A DNA stretch of 64,000 nt from Hoeflea_A sp965249925 (GCA_965249925.1 OZ252260.1:1550001-1614000), one strand, 5' to 3'. Counted from the first letter of the stretch, positions 15,881 to 25,924 are shown. The notes: generated by a model from the letters alone, not told the origin. Program-made: numbers and translations.

Positions 15881-18401
15881 CAGGGCGATTGACGATGTTC
15901 TGTTTCGCGTCGCCCATCATCGCCTCGATTTCGCCCACTGGCCTTGCCGGACTGATCAGAAAGCCCTGCATTTCGGTGTAGCCGGCAGCACGCACCTGAT
16001 CCCGCTGATCCTCCGTTTCAACACCTTCGGCGGTGGCCGCCATACCGAGATTGCGGCTGAGGATTGCCACCGCATTGACAATGACAGCCGCCTCCGGTTG
16101 ATCGGCCAGGTCGTTGACGAAGGTCCTGTCGATTTTGATCTTGTCGAAAGGAAAGCTGCGTAGGTAGCTGAGCGACGAATAACCGGTGCCGAAATCATCC
16201 ATGGCGATACGCACACCCAGGTCGCGCAGCCTGTGCAGGACGGACAACGTGCTGTCGCTATCCTGCAGCAGCACCTGTTCGGTGATCTCGAGTTCGAGCC
16301 GCTGCGGCTGCAAGCGCGATTTCGCCAAACAACTGAACACGGTCTGCACAAGATCGCCGTTCCGGAATTGCACCGGCGAAAGATTGACGGCCACCCTTGT
16401 GTTCGAAGGCCAGCGCGAGGCATCCAGGCACGCCCGCTCGATCACCCACGCGCCGAGCGGTATGATGAGGCCGATCTCCTCAGCAACCGGAATGAACTCG
16501 GCCGGGGAGACGTTTCCGCGTTGCCGGTGCGGCCAACGTAACAGCGCTTCGAAGCCGGTAATGGCATTGCTGGCCAGATCCACCAGCGGCTGATAATGCA
16601 ATTCGAACTCGTCGCGCTCGAAGGCCGCCCTCAGGTCCTGTTCGAGGGCCCGCCGTTGCTGGATCTCCGTGTCCATGTAACCTTCGAAAACACGGTAGAT
16701 GCCACGTCCATCGTTCTTGGCGCGGTAGAGTGCCATGTCGGCATTCTTCAGCAGCTGATCCGTATGCGTCCCGTTATGCGGCGCCAGGGCAATGCCGATG
16801 CTGGCGCCGATCACCGCCTGATGCCCCTCAAGGTCGAACGGTTGGGCGACAACGTCACAGATGCGCGCCGCCAGCTCATAGGCGGCGTCGGGCTGATCGC
16901 CGGTCATCTGCAGGATGGCGAATTCGTCGCCGCCCAGCCTGGCGATGGTGTCGCAGTCGCATACGCAATTGGCCAGCCGGCTGGCGGCCGTCTTCAGCAG
17001 CATGTCTCCCATCGGATGACCGATCGTGTCATTGACATCCTTGAAGCGATCGAGATCGATGCACAGGACGGCAAACGGCCGCTTGCCATCCAGCTTTTTG
17101 ACAGCGTCCTCCATACGGGCGCGCAGCAGGGTTCGGTTCGGCAGTCCGGTCAATTCATCATAGTGCGCCATATGGACCACCAGCGCCTGCACGCGCTGCA
17201 ATTCGCTGACATCTTCATGGGTTGCGACCCAGCCGCCGTCGGGCATCGGCTGGTGCACCATGCATATGGAGCGATCGTTGACCATTTTCAGAATTCTGGT
17301 GATCGGCTTGTTCTCGGCGATTTCGACCAGCCGTTCCGCCAGGAACGCTTGCGGATTGGCAACGCCGTCATAGTCACCGCGCTCCAGCTGCAATCGAATG
17401 ATATCGTCGTACAGGGTTCCGGGCTGGGCCAGCTCTTCCGGCAAGCCGTAAACCTCGATATACCGTCTGTTGCAAACCAACAGCCGTCGGTTCTCGTCGT
17501 ACATCGACAGGCCCTGGGACATGTTGTCGAGCGCCGTGTTGAAGCGACGGTTCTGTTCGGTCAGCTCCTGATCACGCTTCAGCACAGCCTCTTCCGCCTT
17601 TTTGCGCTGTGTGATGTCCGTGTAGGTGGTCACGAAGCCGCCACCGTCAATCGGTTTTCCGATGATCTCTATGACGGTGCCGTCGGGCCGTTTCCGCTCA
17701 AACCGGTGCGGCTGGAATTGATGGGCGAGGTCGACGCGCTCCCGAACCTGGGTTTCAATCTCGCCGTCGCCGTATTCGCCCCGCTCGGCATTGTAACGAA
17801 TGAAATCGCCAAACGGGGTGCCCAACCTGCCGAGTTCGGGCGGGAACTGCAGCAGATCCATAAACTGCTGATTGAAGGCGACTGCGTTGAGATCGCGGTC
17901 GAACATGCTGATACCCTGGTCGATGGATTCCAGCACCACCCGAAGGTGTTCAGACTTCCGCTCCGCCGCAGTGCGCTGCCTGTCGAGCGCCGTGGCATCG
18001 GTATGAATGCTGATGATGCCACCGTCGCTGGAGCGGCTTTCGAACGTGCGCAGCACGCGCCCGTCTGCCAGCCGGTGCACAAACGGTTCCCCCGGATTGC
18101 GATGGCGATCAAGCCTGTTTCGCATCCATAGCGGATCGCGACAGGTGTCGGCACTGCAACCGCTGTGGACGAACAACTCCACCAGGTCTTTAAAATGCAT
18201 GCCCGTGAAGTCGATGTCTTGATGATTGGGGAATAACCACTGCCGAAACAGTGTGTTCCAGGCGACCACCCGGTCTTCCGCATCACACATCAGGAAACCG
18301 GCGGGAATACTCTCAATGATATCGGTCAGCCGCCAGTGTGATCGCGCACCGGCGCACGCGCTTGAGTCCCCGTCAGCGAGAGCCACTTTCTTATACTCCA
18401 A
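15864..18401 (-). CDS. PAS-PAS-PAS-GGDEF-EAL cyclic-di-GMP signalling protein
   Basis: This is an 845-residue protein without membrane segments. Three PAS-like domains (about 20-130, 155-270, 295-410) of the type seen in many alphaproteobacterial c-di-GMP proteins are followed by a GGDEF domain with intact RLGGDEF (about 485) and an EAL domain with FEALLRW (about 619), a DDFGTGYSS loop and ETEDQ. The residues before GGDEF are CDCD rather than RxxD, so the product-inhibition site is missing. Both synthesis and hydrolysis of c-di-GMP look possible. Its last codons (GASCE, stop) lie in the right inverted repeat of the MITE-like element, so the native C-terminus may have been altered. The sensed signal is unknown. 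Confidence 0.92.
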   Translation of the reverse strand: MEYKKVALADGDSSACAGARSHWRLTDIIESIPAGFLMCDAEDRVVAWNTLFRQWLFPNHQDIDFTGMHFKDLVELFVHSGCSADTCRDPLWMRNRLDRHRNPGEPFVHRLADGRVLRTFESRSSDGGIISIHTDATALDRQRTAAERKSEHLRVVLESIDQGISMFDRDLNAVAFNQQFMDLLQFPPELGRLGTPFGDFIRYNAERGEYGDGEIETQVRERVDLAHQFQPHRFERKRPDGTVIEIIGKPIDGGGFVTTYTDITQRKKAEEAVLKRDQELTEQNRRFNTALDNMSQGLSMYDENRRLLVCNRRYIEVYGLPEELAQPGTLYDDIIRLQLERGDYDGVANPQAFLAERLVEIAENKPITRILKMVNDRSICMVHQPMPDGGWVATHEDVSELQRVQALVVHMAHYDELTGLPNRTLLRARMEDAVKKLDGKRPFAVLCIDLDRFKDVNDTIGHPMGDMLLKTAASRLANCVCDCDTIARLGGDEFAILQMTGDQPDAAYELAARICDVVAQPFDLEGHQAVIGASIGIALAPHNGTHTDQLLKNADMALYRAKNDGRGIYRVFEGYMDTEIQQRRALEQDLRAAFERDEFELHYQPLVDLASNAITGFEALLRWPHRQRGNVSPAEFIPVAEEIGLIIPLGAWVIERACLDASRWPSNTRVAVNLSPVQFRNGDLVQTVFSCLAKSRLQPQRLELEITEQVLLQDSDSTLSVLHRLRDLGVRIAMDDFGTGYSSLSYLRSFPFDKIKIDRTFVNDLADQPEAAVIVNAVAILSRNLGMAATAEGVETEDQRDQVRAAGYTEMQGFLISPARPVGEIEAMMGDAKQNIVNRPGASCE

Positions 18402-18569
18402 AACCGCAGATCCCGCCGTTGCGGCATCTGCGCCTTATGCAGCCCCCATTTGTGGTTTGCAGTGTATCGGCGGTTCTCCTTAAAAAGCATTGAAGCCCAT
18501 GGTAAACGGTCCGTTATGCAATCGCCGAAGCGCTGGGTTGCGCCTCCAGACGACCGTTACGGGCCGCAG

Positions 18570-18869
18570 TCAGCATACCTGCACTTCACAGGGGCGGATA
18601 GCGAACAGCGTTTCCGGTTCGGTACGCGATGCATCGAACATGCGACCATCGACACATTGAACCCGCGCCTCGTAGTAGCGGTTGGTGCCGAGCTGACCCT
18701 CTTGCATATTCAGGAAATAGTTGACCTCGCACTGCAGTTCCGCGGCCAGTTGCCGCCGCAGAGCGTCGACCCATTCCGGATCGGTGGACTGCGCCGACAG
18801 CGGCGTCACCGACAGGGAACTCAAGGCCAGAGCGGCACCGGCAAGTAACGATTTGGCGATAGGCGACAT
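18570..18869 (-). CDS. Small secreted protein of unknown function
   Basis: This is a 99-residue protein with a clear signal peptide (MSPIAKSLLAGAALALSSL, ending near LSAQS). The mature part has four cysteines (LQCEV, VQCVDG, RPCEVQVC) that could form disulfides. GGAGG stands seven bases before the ATG at 18869, which is why I did not use the longer reading from 18947. It follows the HlyD-like gene after 87 bp on the same strand and precedes the GGDEF-EAL gene. I do not recognise a family. Confidence 0.65.
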   Translation of the reverse strand: MSPIAKSLLAGAALALSSLSVTPLSAQSTDPEWVDALRRQLAAELQCEVNYFLNMQEGQLGTNRYYEARVQCVDGRMFDASRTEPETLFAIRPCEVQVC

Positions 18870-18956
18870 CAAGATCCTCCTTAAAGCAACGAAACGTCTT
18901 TGCGCCACTCTATTAGGCTCCGCCACGGCGCCCTTGCGGCAGATCAATTGGCCAGA

Positions 18957-20153
18957 TCATCGTAACTCGACAAGACCGCCGTCTTCGAGCAGATCGTTGG
19001 GGTAGAGTACCACGACGGTGCCCTCCTCGAGCCCGTCGATGACCTGGGCGCTGACCGCGTTCATCCGGCCGATTTCTATCGGCCGCAGCTCAACGCGGTT
19101 GCCGGCGACGACAAACACCGACCAGCGCCCCTCGGCCCGGAACAGAGCACCGATCGGCACCTGCAGCGCATCCGGGTCCTCCCAGATGCCGAGATGTGCA
19201 AGAACACGGTAGCCGTGACCCAGGTTCTCCGGCACATCGTCCAGATCGACCACCACGTTGACCCGCTGTTCCTCGATGCCCAGCGAGGAGACCTTGGTGA
19301 ATGCCGCCGGCTCCACCACATGCACGGTGCCCTGCAGATCTTCATCACCGCCCCAATCGGTAATGCGAACGTGATTTCCCGGTCTGATGCGGGCCGCGTC
19401 GCTCGACAACAGATCAACGATGATTTCAAGATTGCGTGGGTCGCCGATCTCGGCAATGCGGGTTCCAGGAATGACCGCCTGCTCGCTGCGGGTCAGAACC
19501 TTCAGCACGAGACCGTCGATCGGCGCCGTAATATGCACGCAACAGGCTTCATTGTCCGCGGTGTGGGCCGTATCGCCGGGCTGTTGCAGACGCGCCTCGG
19601 CGCTCGCCAGTTCGGCCTTGCGCAGCGCGATCTCCGCACGCGCGCTGTCCACCTGCGCCTTGTCGAGTTGCATCCGGCTGTAGATCCGTTCCAGTTCGCT
19701 GGCCGAAATGGTTTTTGACGTCGCCAGTTTTTCCGCCCTGTCATAGTTGGATCTGGACAGTTCGTAGGCGGTCTGGGCGCGTTGTTCTTCGACCACAGCC
19801 AAAGCCACCGCGGACCGCGCGGCCTCGGCCGCCGCCATCAGTTCGGCGCGTGTGCGCAGGTCGAGAAACGGCGGGGCAAGCGGGTTGATGGAAGCGACAA
19901 CGGTTTCGTTGGCCTTCACCGCGTCACCCTCGTCGAGCGTCGTCCGGTCGAGGTAACCGGCAATCGGCGACGAGACGGCATAGACGTCCTTGACCCGGGT
20001 TACCCCCTCTTCGTCAATGGTCACGGACATCGGACCCGACACGGCAATCGAGGTATCGACCGCGACCGGTTTTTCCCGCAGCGCGACATAAAACCCCGCT
20101 GCGATGATCAGCACGAGGCCGAGCAGGCCCAGGCGTTTGATCCAATTCACCAT
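18957..20153 (-). CDS. HlyD-family periplasmic adaptor of an ABC exporter
   Basis: This 398-residue protein has an N-terminal membrane anchor (LLGLVLIIAAGFYVAL), a biotinyl-lipoyl half (AVSSPIAGYLDRTTLDEGD), a coiled-coil hairpin (about 95-195, rich in Ala/Glu/Arg), the second lipoyl half (ITAPIDGLVLKV) and beta-barrel domains. It is the membrane-fusion partner of the permease and ATPase encoded just upstream; its ATG lies 2 bp past the permease stop. The trio resembles MacAB-like tripartite exporters, with no outer-membrane TolC gene in the window. A CCV pair in the lipoyl region is unusual. The substrate cannot be inferred. Confidence 0.9.
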   Translation of the reverse strand: MVNWIKRLGLLGLVLIIAAGFYVALREKPVAVDTSIAVSGPMSVTIDEEGVTRVKDVYAVSSPIAGYLDRTTLDEGDAVKANETVVASINPLAPPFLDLRTRAELMAAAEAARSAVALAVVEEQRAQTAYELSRSNYDRAEKLATSKTISASELERIYSRMQLDKAQVDSARAEIALRKAELASAEARLQQPGDTAHTADNEACCVHITAPIDGLVLKVLTRSEQAVIPGTRIAEIGDPRNLEIIVDLLSSDAARIRPGNHVRITDWGGDEDLQGTVHVVEPAAFTKVSSLGIEEQRVNVVVDLDDVPENLGHGYRVLAHLGIWEDPDALQVPIGALFRAEGRWSVFVVAGNRVELRPIEIGRMNAVSAQVIDGLEEGTVVVLYPNDLLEDGGLVELR

Positions 20154-20155
20154 GG

Positions 20156-22591
20156 CTATTCTCTTGTCTTCAGAACACTGATCAGATCCAAACGGTCGAC
20201 TCGGCGCCGCACGATCAACGCCGATACCAGCGCCGCGCCGATGACCACCAGGCTGGATACGGCGATCGTCGCCGGGTCGATAATCAGCGGCACGCGAAAC
20301 ATATCGTTGGCCAGCCCTTGGACCACGGCGAGCGCCAGCAGGTAACCCAGCAGCCAGCCAAGCGGCTGGGCGACGGCCACGATCACGCCCAGTTCGATCA
20401 TCAGCACGCTCGACACCTCCCGCCGGGTAAAACCGAAAACGCGCAGACTGGCCAATTCCCGCGCCCGTTCCGAGAGCTGGATCCGGGCCGAATTGTAGAC
20501 CACCCCGAAAGTGATGATAACGGCCAGCGCCACGTAGACGGCGGTGCTGGTGGTGATGTTCCGCTCGACGGTTTCGCGGAAGCGGTCACGCGACATGCTT
20601 TGCAGGGCGATGGAGGCGATCGCCGGCGTTTCCTTGATCTCGCGATAGAGCGCCGGAAGCTCGGCGCTGTCGACCAGGATGCGGGCGCCGGAGATCCGCG
20701 GTCCGTCGCGCAGCATACGGTTCATCGCCTCGTGACGCATATAGGCGGTGAGACCGACATAGCTTTGTGCCAGCCCGCTGACCAGCACCGCGCCCGGATT
20801 GAAAAAACCGCCCGCTGTCGGGTCAGCACCGGCGGCCCCGAGCCGTTCACCGACGGTGACCTCCACCACCCGGTTCCCCCACTCCAGAAGCTCCACTTCG
20901 ACCGGTTGCCCCGGTAACAGATCAAGCTTTTCGGCCACCCGTTCCGAGAGCACCAGCCCGCTGTCCGGTGCCGGCATCGGGTTGAGGTCGAGATCGAGAA
21001 TCCGCGACAGAACGGCATCCTCGGGCAGGCCGACAATCGACATCAGCAGCTCGCGGTGCCCGCCGCGCAGCTTCACGGCAGTCTGCCGATACGGTTCGGC
21101 GCGCACCACGCCCGGTAAAGCCAGGACCGCCTGCATCGCCTCGGGGCCGAGGTCGTCGGAGAAGGTCAGCGTTGCGTTCTGTCGGTCCGCCCGGAAGAAG
21201 ATGGCATCGATCATGAAATCGATCGAATCGTAGGCAAACAGCGATGTGATCAGCAGCGCCACCGACATCGAGGTGCCGAGTGCCGTCAGCAGCGACCGTA
21301 CCGGCCAGCGCACCAGATGACGGAAGGCCATGATTGTCAGTTGCGAAAACAGCCCGAGTTTCTGCAGCTGGCCAACCAAATAGCTGCGATAGGTTGTCGG
21401 CGACGGCGGTCGCATGGCGACCGCCGGCGGCAGCGCCACCACGCCCCAGATGGCCTTGACGGCTCCGGCCAGCGCCGCTGCCAGCGTGATTCCGCCGGCC
21501 AGCAGGTAAAGATCGAAACTCTGCCGGAAGATCAGGAAGGGAAAGGAAAAGAAGTCGGCGTAGAGCCGGGTCAGACCACGGCCCAGCCACAGACCGGCCG
21601 CCGATCCGATGACCAGGCCGACCGCCGAGATCACCACCACCAGCTTGGCATAGTGGCCGCCGACTGCCCAATTGCTGTAGCCGAGCGCCTTCAGGAGGCC
21701 GATCTGTTCGCGCTCCAGGGCAATCAGCCGTGACAGGATCATATTGACCAGAAAGGCGGCGACACCGAGGAAAATCGGCGGGATCACCGCCGACATGGCC
21801 TGCAGTTGATCCAGCTCGGAATCGAGAAAAGCATTGGACAGCTGGTCCTCGCGGTCATGCGCACCGGTGCCGCCATAGGGTTTCAGAATGCGATCCAGCT
21901 GATCAATGATGGCCCGCGTCTCGCCGTTGCGCAGACTGGTGACGCTGACGTCGTTGAACGCGCCTTCCATGTCAAAAAGACCTTCGAGGGTTTTTTGCGA
22001 CAGGAAAAAAACGCCGAAGCGGCGCGGATCGGGGATCATGTCGCCCGGTCCGATGGCATAGATGAATTCCGGCGAAAGGACGATGCCGACAATCTTGAAT
22101 TCATGCTTGCGCCCGTTGAGGATCGCCTCGAAACTGTTGCCCGGCTGGAAGCCATGCGCATCGGCGAAGGTTTCGACCACCGCCACCTCGGTTTCTCGGC
22201 CCGGCTCCGGCAGCCGGCCTTGGCGCAGGTAGAGCTGGTTGACGGTCGGCTCGCGGTAGTCGGGAACCGACACGGCGATGCCCGACGCGGGTTCCTGCAT
22301 ACCCTCCACATCGATCAGCACCGGTTTGACGACACGCAGTTCCGCCGAGATCACGTCAGACATGCTCTCGATCCGCGCCTTCAGATGCCGCGGCGCGCGC
22401 GTCGCCGACGCGAAAACCGTGCCAAACCGGTAGCGGTCGTAAAAAGCCGACCGCGTCTCTTCGAGCGACCGGTAGCTGCCGACCGAAAGTATGATGGTGG
22501 CGACACCGCAGGCCATCACCAGGGCGATGGCCAGGGCCTGTGCCCACAACCGGCCAAGATCGCGCAGGACCTTTCGATCGAGAACCGGCAT
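20156..22591 (-). CDS. FtsX-family ABC transporter permease, two FtsX domains
   Basis: This is an 811-residue permease beginning MPVLDRKVLRDL. The first membrane helix is at about 20-40, followed by a large periplasmic domain and two FtsX membrane blocks (around residues 260-400 and near the C-terminus), each with three or more helices. The length and double FtsX layout resemble YbbP/LolC-E-like exporters rather than the single-block MacB or DevC. The ATG at 22591 lies one base after the TAG of the ATPase gene; a longer open frame to 22873 overlaps that gene and is not real. It forms one operon with the ATPase and the HlyD-like adaptor. Probable role: mechanotransmission-type export of a lipid, lipoprotein or small molecule. 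Confidence 0.9.
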   Translation of the reverse strand: MPVLDRKVLRDLGRLWAQALAIALVMACGVATIILSVGSYRSLEETRSAFYDRYRFGTVFASATRAPRHLKARIESMSDVISAELRVVKPVLIDVEGMQEPASGIAVSVPDYREPTVNQLYLRQGRLPEPGRETEVAVVETFADAHGFQPGNSFEAILNGRKHEFKIVGIVLSPEFIYAIGPGDMIPDPRRFGVFFLSQKTLEGLFDMEGAFNDVSVTSLRNGETRAIIDQLDRILKPYGGTGAHDREDQLSNAFLDSELDQLQAMSAVIPPIFLGVAAFLVNMILSRLIALEREQIGLLKALGYSNWAVGGHYAKLVVVISAVGLVIGSAAGLWLGRGLTRLYADFFSFPFLIFRQSFDLYLLAGGITLAAALAGAVKAIWGVVALPPAVAMRPPSPTTYRSYLVGQLQKLGLFSQLTIMAFRHLVRWPVRSLLTALGTSMSVALLITSLFAYDSIDFMIDAIFFRADRQNATLTFSDDLGPEAMQAVLALPGVVRAEPYRQTAVKLRGGHRELLMSIVGLPEDAVLSRILDLDLNPMPAPDSGLVLSERVAEKLDLLPGQPVEVELLEWGNRVVEVTVGERLGAAGADPTAGGFFNPGAVLVSGLAQSYVGLTAYMRHEAMNRMLRDGPRISGARILVDSAELPALYREIKETPAIASIALQSMSRDRFRETVERNITTSTAVYVALAVIITFGVVYNSARIQLSERARELASLRVFGFTRREVSSVLMIELGVIVAVAQPLGWLLGYLLALAVVQGLANDMFRVPLIIDPATIAVSSLVVIGAALVSALIVRRRVDRLDLISVLKTRE

Positions 22592-22592
22592 G

Positions 22593-23300
22593 CTACCACA
22601 CCACCTCTGCTGGCTCGATACGGGTTGCGTTGGTTTCGATGCCGGCAATCCGACCGTCCATGAAAGACACCACCCGGTGGGCGATCTGGCGAATGCCGGC
22701 GTTATGGGTGATGATCGCGGTGGTCGTGCCGAGCTCGGTATTGATCCTGTCGAGCGCTTCCAGCACCACGACGCCCGTCTTTGAATCGAGAGCGCCGGTC
22801 GGCTCGTCGCACAACAGCACCTCCGGTCGTTTGGCAATGGCCCGGGCGATCGCCACCCGCTGCTGCTCGCCACCCGACAGTTGTGCCGGGAAGTGCATCA
22901 TCCGGTCACCGAGATCGACCAGCGACAGCGCTTCGTCCGGGGTCATCGGATGCCGTGAGATTTCGGTGACCAGGGCGACGTTTTCCCATGCCGTCAGACT
23001 GGGGATGAGATTATAGAACTGAAACACGAAGCCGACATGGTTGCGGCGGTAGCGCGTCAGTTGGCGGTCGCTCATCCGTGTCAGATCCTGGTTCTTGAAA
23101 TAGACCGAACCGCTGGTGGCTTTGTCGAGCCCACCGACGATGTTGAGGAATGTCGACTTGCCGCTACCGGATGGGCCGAGCAGCACGGCCATCTCACCCT
23201 CATGGAGCTCCATGTCCACGCCGCTCAAGGCATGGACCTCGACATCGCCGGTTCGGTAGATCTTGGACAGATCGACGGTCCGGAAAATCGGATCGGCCAT
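22593..23300 (-). CDS. ABC transporter ATP-binding protein (LolD/MacB-type)
   Basis: This 235-residue ATPase shows Walker A GPSGSGKST, Q-loop FQFYNLIPSLTAWEN, signature LSGGEQQRVAIARA, Walker B VLLCDEPTGALD and the switch His in ITHN, all typical of the LolD/MacB/FtsE family. I prefer the ATG at 23300 (MADPIF) because GGGGTG is properly spaced before it; another ATG lies two codons upstream. It is the first gene of the export operon and is divergent from ppsA, with a perfect FNR-type box in the shared upstream region. Confidence 0.93.
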   Translation of the reverse strand: MADPIFRTVDLSKIYRTGDVEVHALSGVDMELHEGEMAVLLGPSGSGKSTFLNIVGGLDKATSGSVYFKNQDLTRMSDRQLTRYRRNHVGFVFQFYNLIPSLTAWENVALVTEISRHPMTPDEALSLVDLGDRMMHFPAQLSGGEQQRVAIARAIAKRPEVLLCDEPTGALDSKTGVVVLEALDRINTELGTTTAIITHNAGIRQIAHRVVSFMDGRIAGIETNATRIEPAEVVW

Positions 23301-23384
23301 GCACATTCACCCCAAAGAGCCATCGCCGCCAAAGGCTGCAGCGAACCGGCACCAAGCTAAAAACATTTTGCGATGTACTCCGGG

Positions 23385-23398
23385 TTGATCAGGATCAA
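23385..23398. promoter_or_regulatory. Perfect FNR-consensus box (TTGAT-N4-ATCAA) between ABC exporter and ppsA
   Basis: TTGATCAGGATCAA matches the full FNR/FixK consensus on both arms. Centred at -41.5 for ppsA, the -10 would be at 23421-23426, where TATTGT (23420-23425) is found. The site also lies about 90 bp from the ABC operon start on the other strand. Confidence 0.8.
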
Positions 23399-23467
23399 TC
23401 CAACCGGTGCGCTTGGCAATATTGTGCCCCTCGAACATCTGAACACTAACAGGAGCGGGGTACGGCG

Positions 23468-25861
23468 ATGCCGGAGAAGGAGTATCTGATTTGGTTCGAA
23501 AACTGCAGCCGCGGCGACGTGGGTCTCGTGGGTGGCAAGAATTCCTCTCTGGGGGAGATGGTGGGTGCGCTCTCCGAGAAGGGCATCCGCGTTCCCGGCG
23601 GGTTTGCCACCACAAGTAACGCCTATTGGTCCTTCATTGAGGAAAACAACCTGCGCGCCTTTGTCGCCGATGCACTCAACGACCTTGAGACCGGCGCCAA
23701 GACGCTCAGTGAAACGGGCCTCGCAATCCGCGAAGCGATCCTGCGCGGCAACTGGCCGGCGCCTATCGAACAGGCGATCCTCGACGGCTACGCCGAACTG
23801 GCCCGGCGCAGTGGCAAGACCGACCTTGACGTCGCCGTTCGGTCCAGCGCCACGGCGGAGGATTTACCGGATGCCAGCTTCGCCGGTCAGCAGGAAAGCT
23901 TCCTCAACATTCGCGGCAACGAAGCCCTTCTGAGGTCCTGCCGGGAGTGCTATGCGTCGTTGTTCACAGACCGCGCGATCAGTTATCGCATCGCCCGCGG
24001 TTTCGACCATATGAAGGTCGCGCTCTCGGTCGGCGTGCAGATCATGGTGCGCTCGGATCGCGGCGCCTCGGGCGTCATGTTCTCAATCGACACGGAAACC
24101 GGCTTCGATCAGGCAGTCGTCATCAACGCCGCCTGGGGTCTTGGCGAGACCGTCGTCCAGGGCCGCGTCGATCCCGACGAATATATGACGTTCAAGCCAC
24201 TGCTTGCCCAACCGGACCTCAAGCCGATCATCGAGAAGCTGCGCGGTGAGAAGGGCATCAAGATGATTTATGGGGAGGGCGGCCATGCCACTGAAGAAGT
24301 GCCGACGTCCCGCTCCGAGCGCAGCCGTTTCGTACTAGACGATGCCGACATACTTACCCTGTCCAACTGGGCGATCATCATCGAGGACCATTACGGTTGT
24401 CCCATGGACATTGAGTGGGCACGCGACGGCGAGACCGGTGACTTGTTCATCGTCCAGGCCCGGCCCGAAACCGTGCATGCCCAGCGCGATCGGTCGGCGT
24501 TCCAGAGCTACAAGATCCGCTCGAAGGGCAAGGTCCTGTCACAGGGACTGAGCATCGGTGCAGCGATCGTTTCCGGCCGCGTCTGCGTCCTGGACAGCCC
24601 CGAACAGATCGACGAATTCGTCGATGGCAGCATTCTGGTGGCACAGAACACCGATCCCGACTGGGTGCCGATCATGAAACGCGCCGCCGGCATCGTCACC
24701 GACCACGGCGGCCGTACGTCCCACGCGGCCATCGTCAGCCGCGAACTCGGTCTGCCTGCCGTCGTCGGCACGGTCGACGCCACCCACCAGCTGCATTCGC
24801 GCCAGGAGGTCACCATCTCCTGCGCCGAGGGCGATGAGGGTTTTGTCTATGAGGGCGTCGCCGAGTTCGATATCGAAACGGTGGTGACCGACGACATCCC
24901 GCAGACCAATACCCGGGTGATGCTCAACCTCGCCAATCCAGGCGCCGCGTTCCGCTGGTGGCAGATTCCGGCGGATGGCGTCGGGCTGGCGCGCATGGAA
25001 TTCGTCATCGGCAACCATATCAAGATCCATCCGATGGCCCTGCTCGATTTCGAAAGGCTCAGTGACGAGCATGCCAAACAGCAGATCGAGGAACTGACGG
25101 TCGGTTATGACGACAAGGCAGACTACTTCGTCGACCGGCTGGGCATGGGTCTGTCGCGCCTGTGTGCTGCGGTGTATCCCAAGCCGGTGATCATCCGCAT
25201 GAGCGATTTCAAGACCAACGAATACGCCAACCTGATTGGCGGTCATGCGTTTGAACCGCACGAGGAAAATCCGATGATCGGCTTCCGCGGTGCCTCACGC
25301 TACTATTCCGACCACTACCGTGACGGATTTGCACTCGAATGTCGCGCCATCCACCGACTGCGCGAAGAAATGGGTTTCACCAATGCGGCGATCATGATTC
25401 CGTTCTGCCGTTCCACCGAGGAAGCCGAACGGGTGCTCGCCGTCATGGCGGACAACGGGCTTGTCCGGGGCGAGCGGGATCTCAAGGTCTATGTCATGTG
25501 TGAGATCCCGTCCAACGTCATTCTCGCCAAGCAGTTCGCCGCGCATTTCGACGGTTTTTCCATCGGGTCCAACGACCTGACGCAGTTGACGCTGGGCGTC
25601 GACCGCGACAACGAGATGCTGTCGACTCTGTTCGACGAACAGAACGATGCGGTCAAGTGGATGCTCGAACGGGTGATCAAGGAGGCCCATGAAAGCGGCG
25701 CGACCGTCGGGTTGTGCGGCCAGGCGCCCAGCGACCATCCGGCTTTCGCGGCATTCCTGGTCGACAGCGGAATCGACTCGATGTCGGTCACGCCGGACAG
25801 TTTTGTCGAGGTCAAGAAGCATGTCGCAGCGGCGGAGAGCAAACGCAACGGCCAATCCTGA
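23468..25861 (+). CDS. ppsA: Phosphoenolpyruvate synthase
   Basis: This 797-residue enzyme (E. coli PpsA is 792) makes PEP from pyruvate, ATP and water. The N-terminal nucleotide-binding domain carries LVGGKNSSLGEM and RSSATAEDLPDASFAGQQ. The swivelling phosphohistidine domain has GGRTSHAAIVSRELGLP, and the C-terminal barrel ends with NDLTQLTLGVDRD and the catalytic Cys in GLCGQAPSD. PPDK-specific length and insertions are absent. AGGAGCGGGG precedes the ATG, and a perfect FNR-type box sits 70 bp upstream. Anaerobic control of PpsA fits a switch toward gluconeogenesis and glucan storage or export with the downstream glucan synthase and PfkB. Confidence 0.95.
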   Translation: MPEKEYLIWFENCSRGDVGLVGGKNSSLGEMVGALSEKGIRVPGGFATTSNAYWSFIEENNLRAFVADALNDLETGAKTLSETGLAIREAILRGNWPAPIEQAILDGYAELARRSGKTDLDVAVRSSATAEDLPDASFAGQQESFLNIRGNEALLRSCRECYASLFTDRAISYRIARGFDHMKVALSVGVQIMVRSDRGASGVMFSIDTETGFDQAVVINAAWGLGETVVQGRVDPDEYMTFKPLLAQPDLKPIIEKLRGEKGIKMIYGEGGHATEEVPTSRSERSRFVLDDADILTLSNWAIIIEDHYGCPMDIEWARDGETGDLFIVQARPETVHAQRDRSAFQSYKIRSKGKVLSQGLSIGAAIVSGRVCVLDSPEQIDEFVDGSILVAQNTDPDWVPIMKRAAGIVTDHGGRTSHAAIVSRELGLPAVVGTVDATHQLHSRQEVTISCAEGDEGFVYEGVAEFDIETVVTDDIPQTNTRVMLNLANPGAAFRWWQIPADGVGLARMEFVIGNHIKIHPMALLDFERLSDEHAKQQIEELTVGYDDKADYFVDRLGMGLSRLCAAVYPKPVIIRMSDFKTNEYANLIGGHAFEPHEENPMIGFRGASRYYSDHYRDGFALECRAIHRLREEMGFTNAAIMIPFCRSTEEAERVLAVMADNGLVRGERDLKVYVMCEIPSNVILAKQFAAHFDGFSIGSNDLTQLTLGVDRDNEMLSTLFDEQNDAVKWMLERVIKEAHESGATVGLCGQAPSDHPAFAAFLVDSGIDSMSVTPDSFVEVKKHVAAAESKRNGQS

Positions 25862-25890
25862 CGGTACGGCCTGAGTGTCGCGCACGGTTC

Positions 25891-25924
25891 GGGGCGAAGG
25901 TCTGGAGGTTGGACCCTTCGCCCC
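25891..25924 (+). terminator. Strong hairpin after ppsA
   Basis: GGGGCGAAGG and CCTTCGCCCC form a perfect 10-bp stem with a 14-nt loop, 30 bp after the ppsA stop. No T run follows, so it may need Rho or act mainly to protect the 3' end. Confidence 0.5.

Noticed and set aside
16596..18131. 511-codon plus-strand frame opposite the GGDEF-EAL gene
   Set aside because: Antisense shadow; no domain, while the minus strand has three PAS domains and intact GGDEF and EAL motifs.
20156..22873. Longer open frame for the FtsX permease starting at GTG 22873
   Set aside because: The first 94 codons overlap the ABC ATPase in another frame and have shadow composition; the ATG at 22591 directly follows the ATPase stop.
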